Part shown: piece after piece, positions 37,844 through 47,010 of the stretch
How positions within the stretch are numbered: the stretch's first letter is position 1
Layout: every line of letters starts with the position of its first letter
Assembly: GCF_003722315.1 (NCBI RefSeq)
Contig: NZ_CP033580.1
Location: 1,177,001 to 1,241,000 of the forward strand
DNA: 64,000 nt
Direction: 5' to 3'
From: Thermoanaerobacter ethanolicus JW 200
GTDB lineage: Bacteria; Bacillota; Thermoanaerobacteria; Thermoanaerobacterales; Thermoanaerobacteraceae
The notes under the pieces: generated by a model
The model's database searches: none
The model's input: the letters and a program-made list of their open reading frames with translations, nothing else
What the model was told of the DNA's origin: nothing
Position numbers and translations under genes: made by a program

Positions 37844-39538
37844 ATGAAGAAAATACCCTATGGGATGTCCAATTTCAGAGCGATGAGAGAAGAAGGATAC
37901 CTGTATGTAGACAAAACGATGTATATAGAGAAGATAGAGAACTTAAATAGCAAATACCTGTTTTTCATAAGGCCGAGGAGGTTTGGGAAAAGTCTTTTTC
38001 TTTCCACATTGGAGAACTACTATGACATAAACAATGAGAAAGATTTTGAGAAACTGTTTGGTGACTTATATATAGGGAAGAACCCAACAAAGCTAAAGAA
38101 CAGTTATATGGTATTAGAGCTTGACTTTTCGGGATTAGATACAGGCGATAGAGAAAGATTAGAAAAATCCTTTAAACAAAACCTAATTGATTCAATAAGC
38201 AGCTTTTTAAACAAATACCACAGCATATTTAAAGAGATAAACGAAATAAAAGAGCATATCAAAGAGAAGCCGGATATAAAATCAATAATAAACCAGCTAA
38301 TTGAGGAAGTAGAGAAAGTAGGTAAAAAGATATACCTAATAATAGACGAATATGACCATTTTGCCAATGACATAATAGCGATGGGGGACAGTGAATTTTA
38401 TAGAGAGATAGTGAGGGCATCAGGTTTTGTAAGAGACTTTTATGAGACATTGAAGATAGGGACAAAAAGCGTAATAGACAGGATATTCATAACAGGGATA
38501 TCTCCAATAATGTTGGACGACTTAACAAGTGGATTTAACATAGCATTAAATGTCACAATGGATTTAAGCTTAAATGAGATGTTGGGATTTACAGAAGAAG
38601 AAGTGGTGAAGATACTAGAAGAAGTAGGGATAGAGGAAAAAGAGAATTTAATAAATAACTTAAGGGAATTATACGATGGCTATAAATTCAACAAAAATGC
38701 CAAGACAAGGGTATACAATCCAGACATGGTACTATACTTTTTAGCACAATACAAAAACACAGGAGGATATCCAGAGTATTTAATAGACGACAATGTAAAG
38801 ACAGACTATGGCAGACTAAACAGGCTTACAATGAATGAAGAGAACAAGGCATTGCTAGAGAGGATCATAAAAGAGGAAGGGATAGTAGCGGAGATAGTAA
38901 CAAAATTTTCATTTGACAGGATGTACGACGAAGAATACTTTGTATCACTGCTATTCTATATGGGATTACTCACGATAGAGAGGCAAGAAAAAACGAGATT
39001 ATTTTTAAAAATACCCAATTACGTAATCAAGACAATAATGTGGGAATATATAGAAACGAATTTAAAGAAAGAATACAAAATTAATCTTGACCTAAATGAG
39101 TTAAGGAAGACCATAGAAGAGATGGCGTATGAAGGGAGAATAAAACCGTATATAGAGTATATAAGCCAGAACGTGCTAAAGGTGCTTTCGAACAGGGACA
39201 TAATAAACTTTGATGAAAAATATATCAAAGTGATATTAATTACGTATCTTGTAAACAGTAAAGCCTATAGGCCAATAAGTGAGAGGGAGACAGAAGGAGG
39301 GTATATAGACATATACTTGGAGAGGGACATAAGGATACCAGATATAAAATACGAGTGGTTGATAGAGCTAAAATATGTAAAGAAGAGTGAGAAAGACAAG
39401 GTAGACAAGATAAAAGAAGAAGGAATAAAGCAGCTTAAGAGGTATAGAGAAAGTAAAGGGCTAAAAGAGAGAAAAGATGTAAAGCAGGCGCTAATCATAT
39501 TCATAGGCAAGGACGAATACCAAGTAATTGAAGTGTAA
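37844..39538 (+). CDS. AAA-ATPase-like / PD-(D/E)XK nuclease protein, copy 1
   Basis: A 564-residue protein of the AAA-ATPase-like (PF09820) plus DUF1703 type. Residues 43-50 (RPRRFGKS) form a P-loop-like motif and IIDEYDH (166-172) a Walker B-like motif. The C-terminal nuclease-like core has Asp489 (GGYIDIYLE) and Glu508-Leu-Lys510. The family is common in anaerobes, but its role is not established; defence or toxin-like activity has been proposed for relatives. This is the first of three tandem near-copies and differs from the others in residues 90-158. A GGGAGGGTG ribosome site precedes the ATG. Confidence 0.82.
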   Translation: MKKIPYGMSNFRAMREEGYLYVDKTMYIEKIENLNSKYLFFIRPRRFGKSLFLSTLENYYDINNEKDFEKLFGDLYIGKNPTKLKNSYMVLELDFSGLDTGDRERLEKSFKQNLIDSISSFLNKYHSIFKEINEIKEHIKEKPDIKSIINQLIEEVEKVGKKIYLIIDEYDHFANDIIAMGDSEFYREIVRASGFVRDFYETLKIGTKSVIDRIFITGISPIMLDDLTSGFNIALNVTMDLSLNEMLGFTEEEVVKILEEVGIEEKENLINNLRELYDGYKFNKNAKTRVYNPDMVLYFLAQYKNTGGYPEYLIDDNVKTDYGRLNRLTMNEENKALLERIIKEEGIVAEIVTKFSFDRMYDEEYFVSLLFYMGLLTIERQEKTRLFLKIPNYVIKTIMWEYIETNLKKEYKINLDLNELRKTIEEMAYEGRIKPYIEYISQNVLKVLSNRDIINFDEKYIKVILITYLVNSKAYRPISERETEGGYIDIYLERDIRIPDIKYEWLIELKYVKKSEKDKVDKIKEEGIKQLKRYRESKGLKERKDVKQALIIFIGKDEYQVIEV

Positions 39539-39563
39539 AAAAGAAAAGAAAGAGGTGGTAAAG

Positions 39564-41264
39564 ATGAAGAAAATACCCTATGGGATGTCCAATTTCAGAG
39601 CGATGAGAGAAGAAGGATATCTGTATGTAGATAAAACGATGTATATAGAGAAGATAGAGAACTTAAATAGCAAATACCTGTTTTTCATAAGGCCGAGGAG
39701 GTTTGGGAAAAGTCTCTTTCTTTCCACATTAGAGAACTACTATGACATAAACAATGAGAAAGACTTTGAGAAACTATTTGGCGACTTATATATAGGGAAG
39801 AATCCAACAAAGCTAAAGAACAGTTATATGATACTCAAACTGAATTTTTCAGGCCTAAACACAGAAAACAAAGACCAACTAAAAGAGTCCTTTTTGTTAA
39901 GTGTGAAAAATTCAATAAATGCTTTATTAGGCAGATACGAGGGTATATTAGAAAATACGGAAGAAATAAGGAAGAAAATTGACCAAATAACTGATATAAA
40001 TGCGGTTATAATCACGATAATAAATGAAGTAAAAAAAGTAGGTAAAAAGATATACCTAATAATAGACGAATATGACCATTTTGCCAATGACATAATAGCG
40101 ATGGGTGAGAGTGAATTTTACAGAGAGATAGTGAGGGCATCAGGTTTTGTAAGAGACTTTTATGAGACATTGAAGATAGGGACAGAGAGTGTAATAGACA
40201 GGATATTCATAACAGGGATATCCCCGATAATGCTGGATGACTTAACGAGTGGATTTAACATAGCATTAAATGTCACAATGGATTTAAGCTTAAATGAGAT
40301 GCTGGGATTTACAGAAGAAGAAGTGGTGAAGATACTAGAAGAAGTAGGGATAGAGGAAAAAGAAAGAGAAAAATCATCAGAAGAATTAAAAGAATTATAT
40401 GATGGTTATTTATTTAGTGCAGAAGCGGAGAAGAGGATATACAATCCCGACATGGTATTGTATTATCTTGACAGCATAGTAAGATACAAAAAACCGCCTA
40501 GAAATTTAATAGACGACAATGTAAAGACAGACTATGGCAGACTAAACAGGCTTACAATGAATGAAGAGAACAGGGCATTATTAGAGAGAATCATAAAAGA
40601 GGAAGGGATAGTAGCGGAGATAGTAACAAAATTTTCATTTGACAGGATGTACGACGAAGAATACTTTATATCGTTGTTATTCTATATGGGGTTACTAACG
40701 ATAGAGAGGCAAGAAAAAACGAGATTATTTTTAAAAATACCCAATTATGTAATCAAGACAATAATGTGGGAATATATAGAAACGAATTTAAAGAAAGAAT
40801 ACAAAATTAATCTTGACCTAAATGAGTTAAGGAAGACCATAGAAGAGATGGCGTATGAAGGGAGAATAAAACCATATATAGAGTATATAAGCCAGAATGT
40901 GCTAAAGGTGCTTTCGAACAGGGATATAATAAACTTTGATGAAAAATATATCAAAGTGATATTAATTACGTATCTTGTAAACAGTAAAGCCTATAGGCCA
41001 ATAAGTGAGAGGGAGACAGAAGGAGGGTATATAGACATATACTTGGAGAGGGACATAAGGATACCAGATATAAAATACGAGTGGTTGATAGAGCTAAAGT
41101 ATGTAAAGAAGAGTGAGAAAGACAAGGTAGACAAGATAAAAGAAGAAGGAATAAAGCAGCTTAAGAGGTATAGAGAAAGTAAAGGGCTAAAAGAGAGAAA
41201 AGATGTAAAGCAGGCGCTAATCATATTCATAGGCAAGGACGAATACCAAGTAATTGAAGTGTAA
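39564..41264 (+). CDS. AAA-ATPase-like / PD-(D/E)XK nuclease protein, copy 2
   Basis: A 566-residue copy with the same P-loop, DEYDH and ELK motifs. Its first 89 residues are almost identical to copy 1. Residues about 90-158 switch to another version shared with copy 3 (KLNFSGLNTENKDQ...). About 265-313 is unique (EREKSSEELKELYDGYLF). The last 185 residues match copy 1. An in-frame ATG 36 bases upstream lies before the GAGGTGGT ribosome site, so 39564 is the start. Only 25 bases separate it from copy 1, so the array is one operon. Confidence 0.82.
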   Translation: MKKIPYGMSNFRAMREEGYLYVDKTMYIEKIENLNSKYLFFIRPRRFGKSLFLSTLENYYDINNEKDFEKLFGDLYIGKNPTKLKNSYMILKLNFSGLNTENKDQLKESFLLSVKNSINALLGRYEGILENTEEIRKKIDQITDINAVIITIINEVKKVGKKIYLIIDEYDHFANDIIAMGESEFYREIVRASGFVRDFYETLKIGTESVIDRIFITGISPIMLDDLTSGFNIALNVTMDLSLNEMLGFTEEEVVKILEEVGIEEKEREKSSEELKELYDGYLFSAEAEKRIYNPDMVLYYLDSIVRYKKPPRNLIDDNVKTDYGRLNRLTMNEENRALLERIIKEEGIVAEIVTKFSFDRMYDEEYFISLLFYMGLLTIERQEKTRLFLKIPNYVIKTIMWEYIETNLKKEYKINLDLNELRKTIEEMAYEGRIKPYIEYISQNVLKVLSNRDIINFDEKYIKVILITYLVNSKAYRPISERETEGGYIDIYLERDIRIPDIKYEWLIELKYVKKSEKDKVDKIKEEGIKQLKRYRESKGLKERKDVKQALIIFIGKDEYQVIEV

Positions 41265-41289
41265 AAAAGAAAAGAAAGAGGTGGTAAAG

Positions 41290-42984
41290 ATGAAGAAAAT
41301 ACCCTATGGGATGTCCAATTTCAGAGCGATGAGAGAAGAAGGATACCTGTATGTAGACAAAACGATGTATATAGAGAAGATAGAGAACTTAAATAGCAAA
41401 TACCTGTTTTTCATAAGGCCGAGGAGGTTTGGGAAAAGTCTCTTTCTTTCCACATTAGAGAACTACTATGACATAAACAATGAGAAAGACTTTGAGAAAC
41501 TATTTGGCGACTTATATATAGGGAAGAATCCAACAAAGCTAAAGAACAGTTATATGATACTCAAACTGAATTTTTCAGGCCTAAACACAGAAAACAAAGA
41601 CCAACTAAAAGAGTCCTTTTTGTTAAGTGTGAAAAATTCAATAAATGCTTTATTAGGCAGATACGAGGGTATATTAGAAAATACGGAAGAAATAAGGAAG
41701 AAAATTGACCAAATAACTGATATAAATGCGGTTATAATCACGATAATAAATGAAGTAAAAAAAGTAGGTAAAAAGATATACCTAATAATAGACGAATATG
41801 ACCATTTTGCCAATGACATAATAGCGATGGGTGAGAGTGAATTTTACAGAGAGATAGTGAGGGCATCAGGTTTTGTAAGAGACTTTTATGAGACATTGAA
41901 GATAGGGACAGAGAGTGTAATAGACAGGATATTCATAACAGGGATATCCCCGATAATGCTGGATGACTTAACGAGTGGATTTAACATAGCATTAAATGTC
42001 ACAATGGATTTAAGCTTAAATGAGATGCTGGGATTTACAGAAGAAGAAGTGGTGAAGATACTAGAAGAAGTAGGGATAGAGGAAAAAGAGAATTTAATAA
42101 ATAACTTAAGGGAATTATACGATGGCTATAAATTCAACAAAAATGCCAAGACAAGGGTATACAATCCAGACATGGTACTATACTTTTTAGCACAATACAA
42201 AAACACAGGAGGATATCCAGAGTATCTAATAGATGACAATGTAAAGACAGACTATGGTAGGTTAAACAGGCTTACAATGAATGAAGAGAACAAGGCATTG
42301 TTAGAGAGGATCATAAAAGAGGAAAGGATAGTAGCGGAGATAGTAACAAAATTTTCATTTGACAGAATGTACGACGAAGAATACTTTATTTCTCTTCTAT
42401 TTTATATGGGCTTATTAACAATAAAAGATTACAGGTACAATATCTTAGAACTTGGCATACCTAATTACGTAATAAAAACAATGTATTGGGAGTACTTCGG
42501 TAGAAAATTAAAGGAAGAAAACAACATAAAATATGAAATGCTGGAAATAGCAAAAGCCATATGGGAAATGGCATTTGAAGGAAAAATAAAGAACTTTATA
42601 AAATTTATAAGTGAAAAAGTTCTAAAAGTATTATCCAATAGAGATACAATAAAATTTGATGAAAAATATATAAAAATAATACTCTTTTCATACTTGACAA
42701 TGAGTAACATATACAAGCCTATAAGTGAGAAAGAAACAGAGGGAGGTTATATAGATATTTATTTAGAAAAAGACATAAGAATGCCAGATGTAAAATACGA
42801 ATGGTTGATAGAGCTAAAGTATGTAAAGAAAAGTGACGAAAAATATATTGGGGAGATAATAGAAAAAGGGAAAGAACAATTAAAGAGATACCGTGAAAGT
42901 ATGCAATTTAAAGATAAACAAAATTTAAAGAAAGCATTAGTGGTATTTATAGGAAAAGGAGATTACAAAATATTTGAAGAGTAA
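41290..42984 (+). CDS. AAA-ATPase-like / PD-(D/E)XK nuclease protein, copy 3
   Basis: A 564-residue copy. Residues 90-158 match copy 2, residues 267-313 match copy 1, and from about residue 365 onward the gene diverges from both in codons and then in protein sequence (KDYRYNILELGIPNYVIKTMYWEY...). The nuclease core is kept (GGYIDIYLEKDIRMPDVKYEWLIELKY). The 25-base spacer and ribosome site before it are identical to those of copy 2, showing recent tandem duplication. It is the last of the array. Confidence 0.82.
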   Translation: MKKIPYGMSNFRAMREEGYLYVDKTMYIEKIENLNSKYLFFIRPRRFGKSLFLSTLENYYDINNEKDFEKLFGDLYIGKNPTKLKNSYMILKLNFSGLNTENKDQLKESFLLSVKNSINALLGRYEGILENTEEIRKKIDQITDINAVIITIINEVKKVGKKIYLIIDEYDHFANDIIAMGESEFYREIVRASGFVRDFYETLKIGTESVIDRIFITGISPIMLDDLTSGFNIALNVTMDLSLNEMLGFTEEEVVKILEEVGIEEKENLINNLRELYDGYKFNKNAKTRVYNPDMVLYFLAQYKNTGGYPEYLIDDNVKTDYGRLNRLTMNEENKALLERIIKEERIVAEIVTKFSFDRMYDEEYFISLLFYMGLLTIKDYRYNILELGIPNYVIKTMYWEYFGRKLKEENNIKYEMLEIAKAIWEMAFEGKIKNFIKFISEKVLKVLSNRDTIKFDEKYIKIILFSYLTMSNIYKPISEKETEGGYIDIYLEKDIRMPDVKYEWLIELKYVKKSDEKYIGEIIEKGKEQLKRYRESMQFKDKQNLKKALVVFIGKGDYKIFEE

Positions 42985-43157
42985 TGAGAAGAAAGTTATC
43001 CAGCATCAGGAAGGAATAATATCAGACTTCAAAGGTTTATTATAATCTTTTCATGGAATATCATTCTATAAAATTATAAAAAATTCCTTTGGAAAAGAAG
43101 GAAAATGTAAATTTACGTCGAATATATATTATTGTTCACGCTAAATTTTGACATGAT

Positions 43158-43203
43158 CCGATAGGACTTATGAGGCTGTTTCGGCGCCCATAAGTTCTAT
43201 TGG
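43158..43203. repeat. 15-bp hairpin between the ATPase array and the Rpn-like gene
   Basis: CCGATAGGACTTATG pairs with CATAAGTTCTATTGG over all 15 positions, counting two G-T pairs, around a GC-rich loop. No T run follows on either side. It resembles a small mobile or processed element more than a terminator. Confidence 0.5.
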
Positions 43204-43221
43204 TGGTAATATAGATACAGA

Positions 43222-43257
43222 AGCGGAGGCGGTGCTTTTTAAGCACTTGCGCCCGCA
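43222..43257. repeat. GC-rich compound hairpin upstream of the Rpn-like gene
   Basis: GTGCTT-TTT-AAGCAC forms a perfect inner hairpin, and the flanking GCGGAGGCG and GCGCCCGC can pair outside it. Its GC content is far above the surroundings. The rest of 42985-43313 is AT-rich and shows no gene. Confidence 0.45.
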
Positions 43258-43313
43258 AGGCGAAGCATTGGCTTTTTTAATCTTTAAAATGATATAATAA
43301 TAGGTGAAGTATA

Positions 43314-44381
43314 ATGGGGAATGGTGAAAATAAAAAAACTTTAAACAATCAACATGATAAAGGCTATAAATACCTACTTTCTCATAAAAAAGTATTCATA
43401 CAGCTTTTAAGAAGTTTTGTCAAAAAGGATTGGGTAAATGAAATAGATGAATCCAGTGTAATGCGCATAAACAAATCTTTTATATTGCAGGATTTTAAAA
43501 ATAAAGAAGCTGATCTGATTTATCGAGCGAAATTGAAAGATAAAGATGTTTTCTTTTATATATTGATGGAATTGCAATCAAAAGTCGATTTTCAAATGCC
43601 TTACAGATTGCTTCTATATATAATTGAAGTTTGGAGAGAAATCCTTAGAGATATACCGTTGAAAGAACAAAAAAGAAAAGATTTTAAATTACCGGCTATT
43701 ATTCCAATTGTATTGTATAATGGAATCAATAAATGGACTGCTTTTTTAAGCTTTAAGGAAACGATAGACTCATACCAATTGTTTGGCGAAAATATAATAG
43801 ATTTCAAGTATATTCTAATTGACGTAAACAGATATAATGAAGAAGAACTTTTACAGCTGTCAAATTTGATAAGCAGTATATTTCTATTGGATAGAAAAAT
43901 AGACAAGGAAGAGCTGACAGAAAAATTGGGGAAATTAGCAGATGTTTTAAAGGACATATCGGAAGAAGAATTCATAATACTTAGAAATTGGCTTTTCTCA
44001 GTTGTATCGAGATTTTTACCAGAGGATAAAGAAAAAGAGATAAAAGAAATTTTAGTACAAAGTGAGGGGGTGGAAGAGATGATTTCAAATTTAGAACGAA
44101 GCTTAAGAGAAGAGTTTAGGAAAACGAGAAGAGAAGGATTAAAAGAAGGACTTAAAAAAGGGAAGTTGGAAGGCTTAAAAATAGGAAAAATGGAAGGGAG
44201 AATGGAAGGCAAAATAGAAGGAATACGCATGGTAGTGTTTGAGCAACTCAAGGAAAAATTCACAGATATTCCAGCAGAATATTTGGAAGGTATTGCAAAA
44301 TTGGATGATAAAACTTTACTTCAGTTAGCAAAAGACATTTTAAAGATAGAGAAATTAGAAGAGTTGAAGAAATATATATAA
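43314..44381 (+). CDS. Rpn-family (YhgA-like) PD-(D/E)XK nuclease
   Basis: A 355-residue protein of the recombination-promoting nuclease family (transposase_31). The N-terminal domain reads HDKGYKYLLSHKKVFIQLLRSFV and then EADLIYR...FFYILMELQSKVD, which fits the D-x(n)-ExK/Q nuclease core. The C-terminal third holds the typical Glu/Gly/Lys repeats (EGLKEGLKKGKLEGLKIGKMEGRMEGK) followed by a helical tail. Rpn proteins promote RecA-independent horizontal exchange in E. coli. It lies next to the ATPase/nuclease array and opposite no partner. Confidence 0.8.
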   Translation: MGNGENKKTLNNQHDKGYKYLLSHKKVFIQLLRSFVKKDWVNEIDESSVMRINKSFILQDFKNKEADLIYRAKLKDKDVFFYILMELQSKVDFQMPYRLLLYIIEVWREILRDIPLKEQKRKDFKLPAIIPIVLYNGINKWTAFLSFKETIDSYQLFGENIIDFKYILIDVNRYNEEELLQLSNLISSIFLLDRKIDKEELTEKLGKLADVLKDISEEEFIILRNWLFSVVSRFLPEDKEKEIKEILVQSEGVEEMISNLERSLREEFRKTRREGLKEGLKKGKLEGLKIGKMEGRMEGKIEGIRMVVFEQLKEKFTDIPAEYLEGIAKLDDKTLLQLAKDILKIEKLEELKKYI

Positions 44382-44477
44382 ATTGAGATGAGTTTGAATT
44401 ATTTTCTCTTACCTAAGGGAGAAAAAGCGAGAAAGAGAAACTAATTGTACGAAATCATAATTTAGTATAATTGTAAG

Positions 44478-45905
44478 GTGGTAGAAGGTAAAGTGATTAT
44501 AACACCATTAGGATATATTTTAATACCGATGGGTTTTTTTGTATTTTTTTCATATCCATCATATTTGTTAGGATTGTTGGTATTTTTTTCGCCTTTTCAA
44601 GCGGCATCAGTTATTAATTTTAAAAATTTAAATTTTGGTGTGCAACCGGGTTATTTTTTTGCAATATTGTGGATTATACATGAAATAATTAATATTCTTA
44701 GAGGGAAAAAATTTACGATAGTAAAGGAACAAAAAATGATAATTATGTTGTTAATTAATTTCTTTGTTGTATCAGCGTCCAGTATTCTCATGCCGTTGTT
44801 TTTAAGTGATAAAAATATAACTGTCCATAATCCAAAAGGATATGACGTATTACTTTCCTTTAGCAGGACGAATATTACACAATTGCTATATTTATTAACA
44901 AATTTAACTGTAACAATATTAATAGTATTAGGGTTGAGGAATTTATCCGAAGTGAAGAAATTAATAAAAATATTACTATATTCTTGTTTTTTTGCGCTGG
45001 TATATGGTATATATCAATTAATGTGTTATCTCTTAAAGTTACATTTTCCGTATTGGCTATTCAATAATAATATTGGATATAGCCAAGGCTTTAACCAAAT
45101 GGTTGGAAATATAAAAAGAATTAGTTCTATAGCAACTGAACCTTCTATGTATGCGTTTTTTTTGCTTATGATGATTCCAATAATTTTAAGTGTAAGAATA
45201 AGTAAAAATAACATAATTAGCAAAAAAATGGTTACTGTTTTATTGTATTTAACTATTGCAGAAATTATTTTAACTACGAGTTCTACCGGTTATATTGGTT
45301 TACTATTTTTTATTTCAATCTATACTATATATAATTTTCTGCATAGTATAAGAGGAGGAAGAAAATATCAACAAAGTCTTTATTACATAATTAGAACAGT
45401 TGGTATTATTACAGGGCTGAGTATTATTTCATTAAATATATATATATTTGTATTTGGATTAGCTAATGTAATTAATGCACTTGCCTCACTAACAGTTGAC
45501 AAGTTTAATACTCTTTCTGGGCAAGAAAGGTTACAAGGTTTTTTAAATGGTTTAAATTTATTCATTAATTATCCTGTTTTTGGGGTGGGATATGGTTCAA
45601 ATAGAACATATGATTTGATAACAACAATATTATCGAATACCGGTATACTGGGGTTTATTTCATTTTCAATGATAATTATTATTGCGATAAAGATTTTGAT
45701 GAAGTATATTAAAGTTGCTAGGAATGATGAAAAATTTATAATGATTGGCTTATTGTTTTCTTTATTAAATGCAATATTTGCATTTACAATATCAATACCC
45801 GATTTAATTTTTCTTTATTTTTGGATTATATTAGGATTTATTTTTACTATACCAAAAGTTGTGGAGGTTTCAAATGAGAATAGCCATAAACGCTTCGATT
45901 CTTGA
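44478..45905 (+). CDS. O-antigen polymerase/ligase-like membrane protein
   Basis: A 475-residue membrane protein with about 12 hydrophobic helices, of the Wzy/WaaL fold. The hallmark loop with NYPVFGVGYGSNRTYDLITTILSNTG lies near 355-385. It probably polymerises or ligates the glycan made by the following genes. The GTG start at 44478 is uncertain; a second GTG at 44493 is also possible behind GAAGGT. Its end overlaps the next glycosyltransferase gene. It is the first gene of the polysaccharide region. Confidence 0.75.
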   Translation: MVEGKVIITPLGYILIPMGFFVFFSYPSYLLGLLVFFSPFQAASVINFKNLNFGVQPGYFFAILWIIHEIINILRGKKFTIVKEQKMIIMLLINFFVVSASSILMPLFLSDKNITVHNPKGYDVLLSFSRTNITQLLYLLTNLTVTILIVLGLRNLSEVKKLIKILLYSCFFALVYGIYQLMCYLLKLHFPYWLFNNNIGYSQGFNQMVGNIKRISSIATEPSMYAFFLLMMIPIILSVRISKNNIISKKMVTVLLYLTIAEIILTTSSTGYIGLLFFISIYTIYNFLHSIRGGRKYQQSLYYIIRTVGIITGLSIISLNIYIFVFGLANVINALASLTVDKFNTLSGQERLQGFLNGLNLFINYPVFGVGYGSNRTYDLITTILSNTGILGFISFSMIIIIAIKILMKYIKVARNDEKFIMIGLLFSLLNAIFAFTISIPDLIFLYFWIILGFIFTIPKVVEVSNENSHKRFDS

Positions 45906-47010
45906 TGACAGGCCATCAGGCTTGGGAATATATACTTTAAACGTGATAAATCATTTATGCCAAATTATTGATAAAAATGATGAGCTAGTTATCTATACTT
46001 CTGTGCCACAATACTTTGCAGAGCAAGGTAATATAAAAATAAAAAAAATACCCGAAATGACACAGCCTAAATATGGCAAGCAAGCTGCAATTAATAGGTT
46101 TATATGGACAAATACTTCGTTGTTAAAAGATCTAAAAGAAGAAAAAGTTGATTTGCTTTACTCTACTACTCATCATGGACCGTTGATTTATAAAAACCAA
46201 GTAATAACTATTCATGATTTATTGCCAATTCATTTTAATTATAAGGATTCTTTACAGAGAATATTGCAGACAAATTATTTTAAATTTATATTACCTCAAA
46301 TAATTGGAAGAGCAAAAAAAATAATAACTATTTCGGACTGTACTAAAAGTGATATAATAAAATATTTCAACGTGCAAGAGGAAAAAATTGCAAGGATATA
46401 TAATGGATATGATAAGAATTTGTTTTTTCCAAGAAATAATGCAAGAAGTTATATTTATGGAAAATATAAGATAGAAGATTATATATTAGCTGTTGGTGCA
46501 TCTTATCCTCATAAGAATTACGATAATTTAATTAAAGCTATTACTTTAACATTAGATAAAAATATCAAATTAATCATTGCTGGTGGCAAAGACGAGTATA
46601 GAAATTATTTAAAAAAATTGACAAAAGAATTAAATTTGGCAGACAGAGTTTTGTTTATTAATTATGTTCCTCAAGAAGATTTACCATATATGTACTCTGC
46701 TGCAAAATGTTTGGTTTATCCATCTTTGTACGAAGGTTTTGGGTTACCACCTTTAGAGGCTATGGCTTGTGGATGTCCAGTAATAACATCAAGTACTTCG
46801 TCATTACCAGAGGTTGTAGGCGATGCTGGTATTATGGTTAAACCTTTTGATGTAGAAGAAATAGCTAGAGCTATTGATTTAGTGCTGTCGAATGAAAATT
46901 TACGGAAGGAAATGATCGAAAAAGGATTAAAACAAGCTCAAAATTTTTCATGGAGAAAAACAGCAAAAGAAATTTATAAAGTGATAAAAGAAATAGGTGA
47001 GAAGAAATGA
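45874..47010 (+). CDS. GT4-family glycosyltransferase
   Basis: GT-B fold enzyme of 378 residues. N-terminal MRIAINASILDDRPSGLGIYT is the acceptor domain start, and SLYEGFGLPPLEAMACGCPVITSSTSSLPEVVGDAG contains the nucleotide-sugar EX7E motif typical of GT4 mannosyl- and rhamnosyl-transferases. The ATG at 45874 follows GGAGGT; an upstream in-frame ATG lies within the preceding gene. It overlaps the next gene by 4 bases. Donor sugar is unknown; GDP-mannose from manC in this cluster is a candidate. Confidence 0.85.
   Translation: MRIAINASILDDRPSGLGIYTLNVINHLCQIIDKNDELVIYTSVPQYFAEQGNIKIKKIPEMTQPKYGKQAAINRFIWTNTSLLKDLKEEKVDLLYSTTHHGPLIYKNQVITIHDLLPIHFNYKDSLQRILQTNYFKFILPQIIGRAKKIITISDCTKSDIIKYFNVQEEKIARIYNGYDKNLFFPRNNARSYIYGKYKIEDYILAVGASYPHKNYDNLIKAITLTLDKNIKLIIAGGKDEYRNYLKKLTKELNLADRVLFINYVPQEDLPYMYSAAKCLVYPSLYEGFGLPPLEAMACGCPVITSSTSSLPEVVGDAGIMVKPFDVEEIARAIDLVLSNENLRKEMIEKGLKQAQNFSWRKTAKEIYKVIKEIGEKK

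Noticed and set aside
37844-42984. CRISPR or short tandem repeat array
   Set aside because: The repetition is of whole 1.7-kb genes, not short spaced repeats; no CRISPR-like repeat was seen anywhere in the window.
43601-44263. 220-codon minus-strand frame opposite the Rpn-like gene
   Set aside because: Shadow of the Glu/Lys-rich coding strand, giving Ser/Phe/Leu-rich antisense; no ribosome site.
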